A model generated the notes under the pieces. The model was not told where the DNA came from and searched no databases. It saw only the letters and a program-made list of their open reading frames with translations. DNA of 13,300 nucleotides from Actinomycetota bacterium. GTDB taxonomy: Bacteria > Actinomycetota > Thermoleophilia > Gaiellales > Gaiellaceae. The position numbers were made by a program, and so were the translations under genes. The DNA lies in NCBI GenBank assembly GCA_013695295.1, contig JACDAS010000098.1:1-13300 (forward strand), given 5' to 3'. This document shows, one piece after another, positions 1-6,395 of the stretch (within the stretch, counting starts at the first letter, position 1; each line of letters starts with the position of its first letter).

Positions 1-383
1 GTGGGGTAGGGGAGCGCGCGGATCCGACCGAACAGCTCGTGGCCTGCCCGGCTGCCCTCGCGGGCGAGCTCGGCCGAGATGCCCGGGAACTGGCCGATGT
101 CGGCCCCGGCGGCGAACATGTCCGGCTTCCCCGTTACGACGAGCCCGGCCCAGCTGCCCTCCTCGAGCTCGTCGAGCAGGCGCCGCAGCGACTCGAGCGC
201 GTGCCTGCCGAACGTCGTCGGCCTCGTCTGGTCTAGCCCGTTGTCGATCGTGACGAGCGCGAACGGCTCCGCGTCGGGACGGCCGATGCGTTGAAGCCGA
301 AACTCCGTCTCGCCCGGAGCGTCACTCTCAGCCGTCGAGGTCTTCCGGTCATCGCTCCTCGTCTTCGGCAGCTCGCGGGACAT
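1..383 (-). CDS. Enoyl-CoA hydratase / FadB-type 3-hydroxyacyl-CoA dehydrogenase, N-terminal part (runs off left edge)
   Basis: Partial gene: 127 N-terminal residues are visible and the rest lies left of position 1. After a polar, poorly conserved leader of about 35 residues comes a crotonase fold start: FALVTIDNG (residues 41-49), RPTTFG (54-59) and the oxyanion-hole segment FAAGADI (90-96), then a helix ending in HELFGRIRALPYP. Crotonases hydrate trans-2-enoyl-CoA in fatty-acid beta-oxidation. The N-terminal style (TIDNG...RPTTFG...LVVTGKP) resembles actinobacterial FadB-like proteins that also carry a 3-hydroxyacyl-CoA dehydrogenase domain, but that part is not in view, so a stand-alone hydratase remains possible. 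The ATG at 381-383 is preceded on the minus strand by AAGGAGGGGG, a strong but closely spaced Shine-Dalgarno. The gene diverges from the gene at 456. Confidence 0.85.
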   Translation of the reverse strand, partial: MSRELPKTRSDDRKTSTAESDAPGETEFRLQRIGRPDAEPFALVTIDNGLDQTRPTTFGRHALESLRRLLDELEEGSWAGLVVTGKPDMFAAGADIGQFPGISAELAREGSRAGHELFGRIRALPYP

Positions 384-408
384 CCCCCTCCTTCGAAAGC
401 GAGGGCCG

Positions 409-437
409 AGGTTAGTCCATCGCGCCCTGCACGTCGC
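409..437 (-). promoter_or_regulatory. Possible promoter of the FadB-like gene
   Basis: On the minus strand, TAACCT (409-414) fits the TAnnnT -10 pattern. It lies 17 nt from GCGACG (432-437), a poor -35 that keeps only the central GAC. Transcription would start near 402, about 20 nt before the ATG, leaving room for the AAGGAGG site. The element sits in a 72-nt divergent intergenic region. This is a pattern match only. Confidence 0.25.
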
Positions 438-455
438 CATACTCGGATCCCGAGC

Positions 456-1124
456 ATGCGCGACGAGGACTGGAGCGAGCACGTCGAGCGGCAGCAGGCC
501 CGCTACCGAGACGGCGAGGCCCGGCTTCGCGACGCCTCCGACTCCGACGCGAGGCAGCGGCAGTTGACGCGCCTCGGCAACGCGGCCGGCGGCGCCGGCC
601 TGGCCCTGCTGCTGGCCGGGCGGCCCGACGAGGCGGCGCAGTGGCTCGCCCGCGCCGCTGAGCGGTACCGGGAGAGCTTCGCGGACGCGCCTGCGGGGAG
701 CTGGGGCAGGCCGATCGGCGCCCTGAAGGCTCGGCTGCTCGGAGGCGACTGGGACGGCGCCTGGCGCGAGGCGGAGTGGACACTCGCCACGGGAGCAGCC
801 GACGCGGACTCGCCGATCGGTCGCTACGCGGCGAGCCTCGCCTTGCTCGTGCTCGAGCGCGACATCGAGGCGAGGCCGCTCGCGAGCTCGCTCCGCGAGC
901 GCGCCGACTTCCCGGCAGCGGTCGGCGACGCGCTCGCCACGATCGCCGCCGGAGACCGGCTCGGCTACATCGACGCGGTCGAGCGCGTGCTCGAGTCGTT
1001 CGAGACACGGGAGGAGTACCTCGAGGACGTGCCCGTCGCCGACACTGTGATGGTGCTCCAGGCACTCGCTTCGCGCCGGGACCTGGCAGCGGAGCTGACC
1101 TCCCCGCTCCTCCCGCCGGGTTGA
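456..1124 (+). CDS. Hypothetical helical repeat-like (TPR-like) protein, 222 aa
   Basis: I do not recognise a named family. The protein is almost entirely helix-forming, rich in Ala, Arg, Glu and Leu, with no signal peptide or membrane segment, so it should be cytosolic. Segments such as GLALLLAGRPDEAAQWLARA and WDGAWREAEWTLA look like the paired amphipathic helices of tetratricopeptide-type repeats. The C-terminal third (ALATIAAGDRLGYIDAVERV, then a segment rich in acid residues) continues the pattern. The reading frame is open upstream to 291, but the ATG at 456 is preferred: the upstream part would overlap the divergent FadB-like gene and reads as low-complexity basic sequence. There is no clear Shine-Dalgarno. 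A short inverted repeat (CTCGG-ATC-CCGAG, 442-454) lies just before the start. The gene converges on the ArsR-type regulator, with 10 nt between the stops. Confidence 0.75.
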   Translation: MRDEDWSEHVERQQARYRDGEARLRDASDSDARQRQLTRLGNAAGGAGLALLLAGRPDEAAQWLARAAERYRESFADAPAGSWGRPIGALKARLLGGDWDGAWREAEWTLATGAADADSPIGRYAASLALLVLERDIEARPLASSLRERADFPAAVGDALATIAAGDRLGYIDAVERVLESFETREEYLEDVPVADTVMVLQALASRRDLAAELTSPLLPPG

Positions 1125-1155
1125 CCGGCGGCGCCTATCTCTGCGGCGCCGGCGG
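1125..1155. terminator. Possible bidirectional hairpin between convergent genes
   Basis: The self-complementary GGCGCC occurs at 1130-1135 and 1145-1150 around a 9-nt loop. Outside it, CCG.C pairs with G.CGG, giving a stem of about 10 bp with one G-G mismatch. It lies exactly where two convergent genes end. There is no U-tract on either side, so it is not a canonical intrinsic terminator; in GC-rich actinobacteria such tailless hairpins are sometimes proposed to act as terminators. Confidence 0.3.
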
Positions 1156-1677
1156 GTGCGCGAGGGCGGTGAGCACGAGCGGCTCGGCGGTTGGATCCTC
1201 GCTCGCCTGGGCCTGCTCCAGGAACTCGGCGATCAGCTCGATGGCGGCCTCGATCGGCAGACGCACGATCACCTGCGCGCTCCTGAAGCGCCCCTCCGAG
1301 CCGAAAGCGGCCCAGCCGCGCTCGACCTGCTCGAGCATCGCGGCCTGAACGGGGTTCGGCGCCCTCGAGTCGAGCAACTCCGGCGCGACTCGGACGGTGC
1401 GGGCGACGGCTCGGTAGGGCTTCTCGCGACCCTGGTCTCCGTTCGCGAGCTCGATCAGGCCGGCCCGCAGCAGCATCCTGACGTGGAAGTGGAGGTGACC
1501 AGGGTCGACGCCCAGCCGCTCGGCGAGCTCGCGGTTCGTCAGCACCTCCTCGTTCTGGCCTCCGAGCGTCTCGAGGACCCGGAGCCGGAGGGGGTGCCCC
1601 AGCGCCTTCAGCTGCTCGGGCTGCTCGATCAGCAGGACGTCTCGTGCTGGACGTGCCTCGTCTTGCACCCTGGGCAT
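1135..1677 (-). CDS. ArsR-type winged helix-turn-helix transcriptional regulator, 180 aa
   Basis: Probable DNA-binding regulator. Residues 23-80 form a winged helix: LKALGHPLRLRVLETLGG is the characteristic first helix of ArsR/HTH_20 proteins. It is followed by the recognition region LTNRELAERLGVDPGHLHFHVRMLLRAGLIEL split over the turn, and a short wing with basic residues (GREKPYRAV). The C-terminal 100 residues are helical and may dimerise or bind a ligand. I see no CxC metal-binding motif, so metal sensing is unlikely. The ATG at 1675-1677 lies 2 nt after the pgl stop, which points to translational coupling; no strong Shine-Dalgarno is seen. It is the last gene of the alkA-proC-pgl operon. 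Its targets cannot be told from sequence; autoregulation of the operon is one possibility. Confidence 0.85.
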   Translation of the reverse strand: MPRVQDEARPARDVLLIEQPEQLKALGHPLRLRVLETLGGQNEEVLTNRELAERLGVDPGHLHFHVRMLLRAGLIELANGDQGREKPYRAVARTVRVAPELLDSRAPNPVQAAMLEQVERGWAAFGSEGRFRSAQVIVRLPIEAAIELIAEFLEQAQASEDPTAEPLVLTALAHPPAPQR

Positions 1678-1679
1678 CC

Positions 1680-2372
1680 TTACGTGCCTGAGCGGATTCT
1701 GTCGAGCTCTGCGGCGGCGGCCCGGTCGAGGATCGCCACAGTCTCCCCGCGCTCGGAGCGCACGAGGCTTGCCGGGACCTCGCGGGTAGGGGCCTCCGCG
1801 AACGCGCGACGAACGGCTTTCGCCTTGCCCGTGCCCACCGCGAGAAAGACGATCTGGGCGGCCCCGAGGAGCGCAGGCAAGGTGAGGGTGACCCGGTCGA
1901 CGCCGGCCGCGGCCACCGGGAGGGCGAGCCGCCGGCGCTCGTCGAGGGCGGCGCTGCCGGGGAAGAGGGAGGCCGTGTGCCCGTCGTCTCCGATGCCTAG
2001 CAGGACGAGGTCGAAGCCGATCCCCCCGAGCGCGAGCTCGTAGCGCCGGGCGGCCTCCTCCGCGCCTTGCTCTCCCTCGATCCTGTGCACGGCGCGGGGC
2101 GCCCGCACGAGCCGGTCGAGTAGCGCCTCCCGGGCGAGGCGGAAGTTCGAGCGCGGGTCGTCCGGCGGCACGCAACGCTCGTCGCCCCACCAGAGGCCCG
2201 CGCGGCTCCAGTCGGCCTGGCGCCCGGCGGCGAGCTCGTAGGCCCGGCGCGGTGTCGAACCCCCCGAGAGCGCGATCTCGCAGCCCGCCCCCGCCGCCTC
2301 GGCGAGGCATTCTGCCGCGGCGCGCGCAGCGGCCTCGGCGTCGTCGGCGACGACGAGGCGGACGTCCCTCAA
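1680..2372 (-). CDS. pgl: 6-phosphogluconolactonase (DevB/Pgl type), 230 aa
   Basis: Hydrolyses 6-phosphogluconolactone to 6-phosphogluconate, the second step of the oxidative pentose phosphate pathway, in the cytosol. Family signatures are in order: SGGSTPRRAY (36-45) in the phosphate-binding region, WWGDERCVPPDDPRSN (61-76), and GIGDDGHTASLFPG (126-139) with the catalytic-site Asp and His. VDRVTLTLP (158-166) follows. Length is normal for the family. The start is a TTG at 2370-2372 whose last two bases begin the proC stop (TTGA), so translation is probably coupled to proC. In many bacteria pgl sits with zwf or opcA; here its neighbours are proC and a regulator. The shared theme could be NADPH, which the pathway makes and proC can use, but this is inference. 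Confidence 0.93.
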   Translation of the reverse strand: MRDVRLVVADDAEAAARAAAECLAEAAGAGCEIALSGGSTPRRAYELAAGRQADWSRAGLWWGDERCVPPDDPRSNFRLAREALLDRLVRAPRAVHRIEGEQGAEEAARRYELALGGIGFDLVLLGIGDDGHTASLFPGSAALDERRRLALPVAAAGVDRVTLTLPALLGAAQIVFLAVGTGKAKAVRRAFAEAPTREVPASLVRSERGETVAILDRAAAAELDRIRSGT

Positions 2373-3193
2373 GGATTGCCGGCGGCCAGTTCCCTCGAGC
2401 GCTCCATCGCCGCCTGGATCGCGTTCAGGAAGGCCGCGCGCACGCCCGCGATCTCGAGCTCCCGAATCGCACGGATCGTCGTGCCGCCGGGAGACGTGAC
2501 CATCTCGCGGAGCTCGACCGGATGCATCTTCTCGTCGCGCAGGAGCTTGGCGGTCCCGAACATCGTCTGGACGACGAGCTGGGTCGAGATCTCCCGGGAG
2601 AGGCCGAGCAGGATCCCGGCCTCGATCATCGCCTCGGCGAGCAGCGCGAAGTAGGCGGGCCCGGAGCCCGAGACGGCCGTGACCGCGTCCATGTAGGCCT
2701 CCGGGACCCGGGCGACCGCGCCGACGTGGGCCAGCGCCTCCTCGGCCAGTGCCAGGTGGCCTTCCTGGGCGTGGGAGCCGGCGCAGAGCCCGGCCATCCC
2801 CTCGTGGACCGTGGCCGGCGCGTTCGGCATCGCCCGCACGACCGGGACCGCGGGGGCGAGCCGCGCCTCGATCGCGGCGGTCGAGATCGCGGCCGCGACG
2901 GAGAGCACCGTCTGCTCGGCGGAGACGATCTCGTCGATCTCGCCGAGCAGCTGGTCGAGATCCTGCGGCTTGACGGCGAGCACGACGAGCTCGGCTCCCT
3001 CTACTGCGCTGGCGTTCGAGTCGGTCGCCGTGACGCCGAAGCGCTCGCGCAGCTCCTCGAGCCGTGACTCCCGGCGCGCGGTGACGACGATGTCGGCGGG
3101 CTGCCGCCAGCCGGAGCTGAGCAAGCCCGCGAGCAGCGCCTCGCCGATCCGTCCGGCGCCGAGAATCGCGATCCGCCGCGGCTCGATCGTCAC
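2369..3193 (-). CDS. proC: Pyrroline-5-carboxylate reductase, 274 aa
   Basis: Reduces 1-pyrroline-5-carboxylate to L-proline with NAD(P)H, the last step of proline synthesis; cytosolic and normally an oligomer. The N-terminal Rossmann fold begins with AILGAGRIG (glycine-rich loop 12-17). AVKPQ (73-77) and MPNAPA (122-127) are typical of the family. SGSGPAYF (175-182) and TSPGGTT (233-239) form the substrate site in the C-terminal helical domain. Length matches the family. The GTG start at 3191-3193 gives a conventional N terminus (about 8 residues before the beta strand). It lies 10 nt downstream of the AlkA-like gene and overlaps pgl by 4 nt. Confidence in the function is high. Confidence 0.96.
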   Translation of the reverse strand: MTIEPRRIAILGAGRIGEALLAGLLSSGWRQPADIVVTARRESRLEELRERFGVTATDSNASAVEGAELVVLAVKPQDLDQLLGEIDEIVSAEQTVLSVAAAISTAAIEARLAPAVPVVRAMPNAPATVHEGMAGLCAGSHAQEGHLALAEEALAHVGAVARVPEAYMDAVTAVSGSGPAYFALLAEAMIEAGILLGLSREISTQLVVQTMFGTAKLLRDEKMHPVELREMVTSPGGTTIRAIRELEIAGVRAAFLNAIQAAMERSRELAAGNP

Positions 3194-3203
3194 GTCCGCG
3201 AGT

Positions 3204-4082
3204 CTAAGGCTTGATGTGCGGCGGCAGCCCTCGGCGCAGCGGCCGCGTCACTGGCAGCAGGCCGCGGCTCCAACCGGCCAGGAGGTAGACGCTCGCGAGA
3301 CCTGCCCACTCCCCGTAGGCGTCCAGGAGCTCCTCGGTGTCGGAGGCCTCGGCCCTGCGCCCTCGCAGCGCCCCGCAGAGCCTCACGAGCCCGAGGTCGC
3401 CCACGAGCCCGCGCTCGGGCCGGCCGAGCCCTTCCAGGCAGATCACGCCGACCGACCACGGGCCCAGACCGCGCTCGCGCTCGAGGCGCTCCGCCACCGG
3501 CCCGGTGGGCAGCTCACGCAGCCGCTCGAGGTCGAGCTCCCGGCAGAGGCGGACCAGCGTCGCCGAGCGGCGCGCGTGGAGGCCGAGGGCCCGGAGCTCC
3601 GCGGCCGAGAGCCTGCAGAGAGCCTCCGCGGTCAGGGGCGCGTGCAGGCCGCCGCTCGCGGGCATCGCAGCCCGGACGATCCGCCGCTCGATCGCCCGGG
3701 CGCGGCTGCTTTCGATCAGCTGGCCGCAGAGGGCACGGACGAGCGCGTGCGCCACGGTCGGGAGTCGTAAGGGGCGCAGGCCGCGCAGCTCCCGGAGCGT
3801 TCGCGCGAGCAGCGAATCGGCCGCGAAGCGCCGCAGGAAGGGCGTGTGGTCGTCGTCGAGCGCGAGGACGAACCGGAGCCGCTCGAGCGAGGCCTCGCCT
3901 GGAGCCCGCAGGCAGACGATCCCGTCCGGAAGCTGCCAGGCCGCGACGTGCTCGAGGCGGCCGTCGACGTCGAGCAGAGCGGAGACGACTCCGTCGCGGA
4001 CGATCCGGGTCGCGTCGCTCCGAAGCCCGCCGGAGAGCCGCAGCGAGTAGGGCCCGCGCGGCCGGATTCGCGTCTCAAGCAT
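3204..4082 (-). CDS. AlkA-like DNA-3-methyladenine glycosylase (HhH-GPD family), 292 aa
   Basis: Probable base-excision repair glycosylase that removes alkylated purines. Residues 1-100 form an N-terminal beta-rich domain as in AlkA. The helical HhH-GPD core starts near 108 (TVAHALVRALCGQLIESSRA, 109-128). The hairpin region is GLGPWSVGVICL (205-216), and GDLGL (228-232) supplies Asp229, which aligns with the catalytic Asp of the family. The usual Pro before this motif is replaced (LVGDLGL), a small deviation. The ATG at 4080-4082 follows directly on an in-frame TAG, so no longer start exists. I see no Shine-Dalgarno, and a leaderless transcript is possible. It is the first gene of the operon with proC, pgl and the ArsR-type regulator, and diverges from the methyltransferase gene. 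3-methyladenine rather than 8-oxoguanine specificity is inferred from the AlkA-like layout. Confidence 0.85.
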   Translation of the reverse strand: MLETRIRPRGPYSLRLSGGLRSDATRIVRDGVVSALLDVDGRLEHVAAWQLPDGIVCLRAPGEASLERLRFVLALDDDHTPFLRRFAADSLLARTLRELRGLRPLRLPTVAHALVRALCGQLIESSRARAIERRIVRAAMPASGGLHAPLTAEALCRLSAAELRALGLHARRSATLVRLCRELDLERLRELPTGPVAERLERERGLGPWSVGVICLEGLGRPERGLVGDLGLVRLCGALRGRRAEASDTEELLDAYGEWAGLASVYLLAGWSRGLLPVTRPLRRGLPPHIKP

Positions 4083-4141
4083 CTAAACCGAGCATCGCAG
4101 CTCGGGCGGTCGCGCAGTCAGGGATCCGAACAAGTCGGCGC

Positions 4142-4147
4142 TAGGGT
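4142..4147 (+). promoter_or_regulatory. Possible -10 element of the methyltransferase-ligase operon
   Basis: TAGGGT matches the TAnnnT -10 pattern and lies 15 nt before the ATG at 4163, so the leader would be very short. No -35 box is recognisable at the expected spacing. Weak evidence. Confidence 0.2.
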
Positions 4148-4162
4148 CTCAAGGTCGTGGGG

Positions 4163-4846
4163 ATGCGCTCGACGTGGGACGCGCTCGCCCGCGCGGATCC
4201 GGGAATCTACGTCGGCGATCCGGCGCGGGCGCTCGCCGAGCTGGAGAGCCTGTTCGGGCGCCTCGGGGCGGATCCTCGCGGCGGCACCTGCGTCGAGGTC
4301 GGCTGCGGGCCGGGTCGGATGACCGGATACCTCGCAGAGCGGTTCGACCGCGTCCTGGCGCTCGACGTCTCGCCGGCGATGGTCGCGCAGGCGCGAGCGC
4401 GCGCGTACGCCGAAGGGTGGGACAACGTCGCGTTCGAGGTCGTCTGCGGCGAACGCCTCGACGGCGTCGCCGGGGGCATGGCCGACGTCGTCGTCTGTTA
4501 CCTCGTGCTGCAGCATCTGCCCGCGAGGCGACTCGTTGAGGCTTACCTGAGCGAGATCGGCCGCGTCCTCGCGCCCGCTGGAACGGCCTTTATCCAGCTG
4601 CCGGTGCTCGAGCCCGGCCTCGTCGCGCGCGCGTGGCGGCTGCTCCGATCCGCTGCGGTTCCGATCCACGCGCTGCTCGCCCGCGGGCCCGAGGCCTCGC
4701 CGGCACTGCGAGGCGTGCGGCTGAGCGGGTCGGAGCTGGGTCGCGCGATCGGGTCGGCGGGCCTGGGCGTCGGAGCGCGCGACACGGGCCCCGACGCGCC
4801 CTACCGCTTCAGCAGGGACGTCTTCCTGCGGCTCGAGCGGGCGTGA
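4163..4846 (+). CDS. SAM-dependent class I methyltransferase, 227 aa
   Basis: Class I (Rossmann-like) methyltransferase. Motif I is CVEVGCGPGRMTGYL, with the glycine loop VGCGPG at residues 46-51. The acidic residue ending strand 2 is in LALDVSPAM (Asp68). Motif IV-like VVVCYLVLQHLP follows (109-120), then EIGRVLAPAGTAFIQLP, the post-motif typical of Methyltransf_11/25. The C-terminal 80 residues are variable and probably set substrate choice; no substrate can be read from the sequence. A GTG at 4157 is in frame two codons upstream, but the ATG at 4163 has AAGG eight nucleotides before it and is preferred. The stop overlaps the GTG of the next gene by 4 nt, so the two are co-translated. A role in modifying a surface sugar or lipid-linked intermediate is inferred from that partner. 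Confidence 0.85.
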   Translation: MRSTWDALARADPGIYVGDPARALAELESLFGRLGADPRGGTCVEVGCGPGRMTGYLAERFDRVLALDVSPAMVAQARARAYAEGWDNVAFEVVCGERLDGVAGGMADVVVCYLVLQHLPARRLVEAYLSEIGRVLAPAGTAFIQLPVLEPGLVARAWRLLRSAAVPIHALLARGPEASPALRGVRLSGSELGRAIGSAGLGVGARDTGPDAPYRFSRDVFLRLERA

Positions 4847-6348
4847 CCGCGACCGCGCTCGCGATCTACGCGGTCTTGCTCGTCGCGGCCGCGGCTGCCG
4901 TCTGGCGGCATCCGATCGTCGCGCTCTACGCCTTCGTGGTCGGCCTCGCCGCGCACAACCTCGTCATGTCGCTCCTCTACGGCGCCGGCCTGCAGGGTAG
5001 GTCGCTCGAGGCCGTCCAGGCCTGGAAGGAGGCCCTGCTGGCGGTCGCGTGCGCCCGGGTCGCCTCCGACGCGTGGCGCTCCCGCCGGCTGCCCTTCCGC
5101 CCGGCCGCCGTCGACGCGCTCGCGGTGGCCCTCGCGGGAATCGTCGTCCTGTACGCGGTGATCCCGCAGAGCGTGCTTGGCGGCCGGGCCGGCGCCGAGG
5201 CGGTGCTCCAGGGTCTGCGGCACGCGCTGATCCCCGTCTCGGCCTACCTCCTTGGCCGATCCATCTCGCTCACGGCCGTGCAGCTCCGCGCGGTCGGGTG
5301 GACGATCGTGGCCGCGGCGGCGGCGGTCGCCGCGGGAGGGCTGATCGAGGAGTATGCAGTCACCGTCGAGTGGTGGAGGGAAAGCGGGGCGGTCGGGTAC
5401 TTCAACGACCAGCTCGGCTTCGACTACCACGGCCCGGGCCGGCTGCCGGACAACTTCGCGTTCAACTCGAGCGAAGGGGTCTTCCGCAGGCTCGTCTCGA
5501 GCTTCGTCAGCCCGCTCGCCACCGCCTTCATGTGCGTCGTCGCGCTCCTGCTCGCGGCCTCGCCGGGGCTCGCGCCCGCGCGCCGCCGGGGCCTGCTCCT
5601 GGCCCTCGCCGCGATCTGCTCCGCTGGGCTGCTCTTCACGCTCTCGCGGTCGTCCATCCTCGCGCTGGCCGGCGGCCTGCTCGTGCTGGCGGCGGTACGG
5701 CGGCGCCCGCGGATCGCCCTGCTCGGCGCCGCCACGCTCGCCGCGGGGATCGCGTTCGCCGCAGCGTTCACGCACGTCGCGCCCCGGACGCACTTCTTCG
5801 AGGAGGACCTCGCCTACCAGCGCGAGCAGGCTCGGAGGAAGGGCGATCTTCCGTCGGGGAGCGGTGTGCTCGACACCGGTGAGCCGTCGATCAAGAGCCA
5901 CCTGACGAACCTCCGGGACGGTCTCGAGACGGTCGCCCGCCATCCGCAGGGCTACGGACTCGGCAACGCCGGGGCGACTGCGTCAAGGTTCGACGTTCCG
6001 CTGAGAGCCGGCGAGTCGAACTACACGGAGCTGGGAGTAGAGACCGGACTGGCTGGCCTGGCCCTCTTCGTAGCCTGGAACCTTGCGCTCCTCGCGGCGC
6101 TCGGCAGGACCGCCCGTCGCGTCTCGGCGGAGGCGGTGCGCTGGGCAGCGGGTGGAGTGGCAGCCTCGCTGGCTGCCGTGCTCGCGCTCGCGATCCAGAC
6201 GGACGCGTACGGCGTGCCATGGCTTGCGTACTGCCTGTGGTGGCTTGCAGGAGCGCTCGTCTCGGCCCCGTCGGAGGCCTCTGCTACCGTGGGTGCACGG
6301 ACGGCGAAGGATCGTCCCGTGAGATCTCTGTTTCTCGGCTCCTCTTAG
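4843..6348 (+). CDS. O-antigen ligase / Wzy-like polysaccharide polymerase family membrane protein, 501 aa
   Basis: Multi-pass membrane protein with about ten hydrophobic segments, the first at residues 4-20. The family region includes LLFTLSRSSILALAGG (263-278), the usual Ser/Arg-rich turn before a membrane helix. A long extracytoplasmic loop follows (about 310-400), ending in HPQGYGLGNAG (367-377) and ESNYTELGVETGLAGL (391-406), which is the Wzy_C signature seen in O-antigen ligases and polymerases. Such proteins join or polymerise lipid-linked glycans on the outer face of the cytoplasmic membrane. The GTG start at 4843 overlaps the methyltransferase stop (GTGA); the open frame back to 4633 lies inside that gene and is not used. 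No glycosyltransferase or flippase gene is in view, so the glycan is unknown. An actinobacterium need not have lipopolysaccharide, so polymerase or protein/teichoic-type ligase roles are open. Confidence 0.85.
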   Translation: MTATALAIYAVLLVAAAAAVWRHPIVALYAFVVGLAAHNLVMSLLYGAGLQGRSLEAVQAWKEALLAVACARVASDAWRSRRLPFRPAAVDALAVALAGIVVLYAVIPQSVLGGRAGAEAVLQGLRHALIPVSAYLLGRSISLTAVQLRAVGWTIVAAAAAVAAGGLIEEYAVTVEWWRESGAVGYFNDQLGFDYHGPGRLPDNFAFNSSEGVFRRLVSSFVSPLATAFMCVVALLLAASPGLAPARRRGLLLALAAICSAGLLFTLSRSSILALAGGLLVLAAVRRRPRIALLGAATLAAGIAFAAAFTHVAPRTHFFEEDLAYQREQARRKGDLPSGSGVLDTGEPSIKSHLTNLRDGLETVARHPQGYGLGNAGATASRFDVPLRAGESNYTELGVETGLAGLALFVAWNLALLAALGRTARRVSAEAVRWAAGGVAASLAAVLALAIQTDAYGVPWLAYCLWWLAGALVSAPSEASATVGARTAKDRPVRSLFLGSS

Positions 6349-6350
6349 GC

Positions 6351-6381
6351 GGTTTCGAGTCAGTGGTCTCGAATCCAAACC
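6351..6381 (+). promoter_or_regulatory. Leader hairpin beside the helicase ribosome-binding site
   Basis: CGAG (6356-6359) pairs with CTCG (6368-6371) and the flanking GGTTT (6351-6355) pairs with AAACC (6377-6381), with an AATCC bulge on the 3' side. The structure ends one base before the AAGGAG site. The stem is short and bulged, so its stability is uncertain. Confidence 0.3.
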
Positions 6382-6387
6382 AAGGAG
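6382..6387 (+). promoter_or_regulatory. Shine-Dalgarno AAGGAG deciding the TTG start of the helicase
   Basis: AAGGAG lies 8 nt before the TTG at 6396. It is one of the best-placed ribosome-binding sites in the window and outweighs the in-frame GTG at 6363, which has no such site. Confidence 0.75.
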
Positions 6388-6395
6388 TCGAAAAC

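Noticed and set aside
291..455. N-terminal extension of the gene at 456-1124
   Set aside because: The extra 55 residues overlap the divergent FadB-like gene, are Arg/Pro/Ser-rich low-complexity sequence and have no ribosome-binding site.
1678..2310. Upstream extension of the ArsR-type regulator through pgl
   Set aside because: The upstream part is an out-of-frame reading of pgl, rich in Arg and Gly. The HTH protein has a good ATG 2 nt after the pgl stop.
4633..4842. 70-residue N-terminal extension of the O-antigen-ligase-like protein
   Set aside because: It lies wholly inside the methyltransferase gene in another frame and is basic and non-hydrophobic. The GTG overlapping the stop at 4843 is the natural start.
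4801..5943. 380-residue open frame antisense to the O-antigen-ligase-like gene
   Set aside because: Low-complexity, highly charged translation opposite a convincing membrane protein. No recognisable motif.
6351..6381. Sequence resembling a tRNA T-arm (GGTTTCGAG...CTCGAATCC)
   Set aside because: No acceptor, D or anticodon stems can be built around it, and it runs straight into the helicase ribosome-binding site.
6219..6395. Longer start for the DEAD-box helicase
   Set aside because: Most of it overlaps the upstream gene. The in-frame GTG at 6363 has no ribosome-binding site, whereas AAGGAG is ideally spaced from the TTG at 6396.
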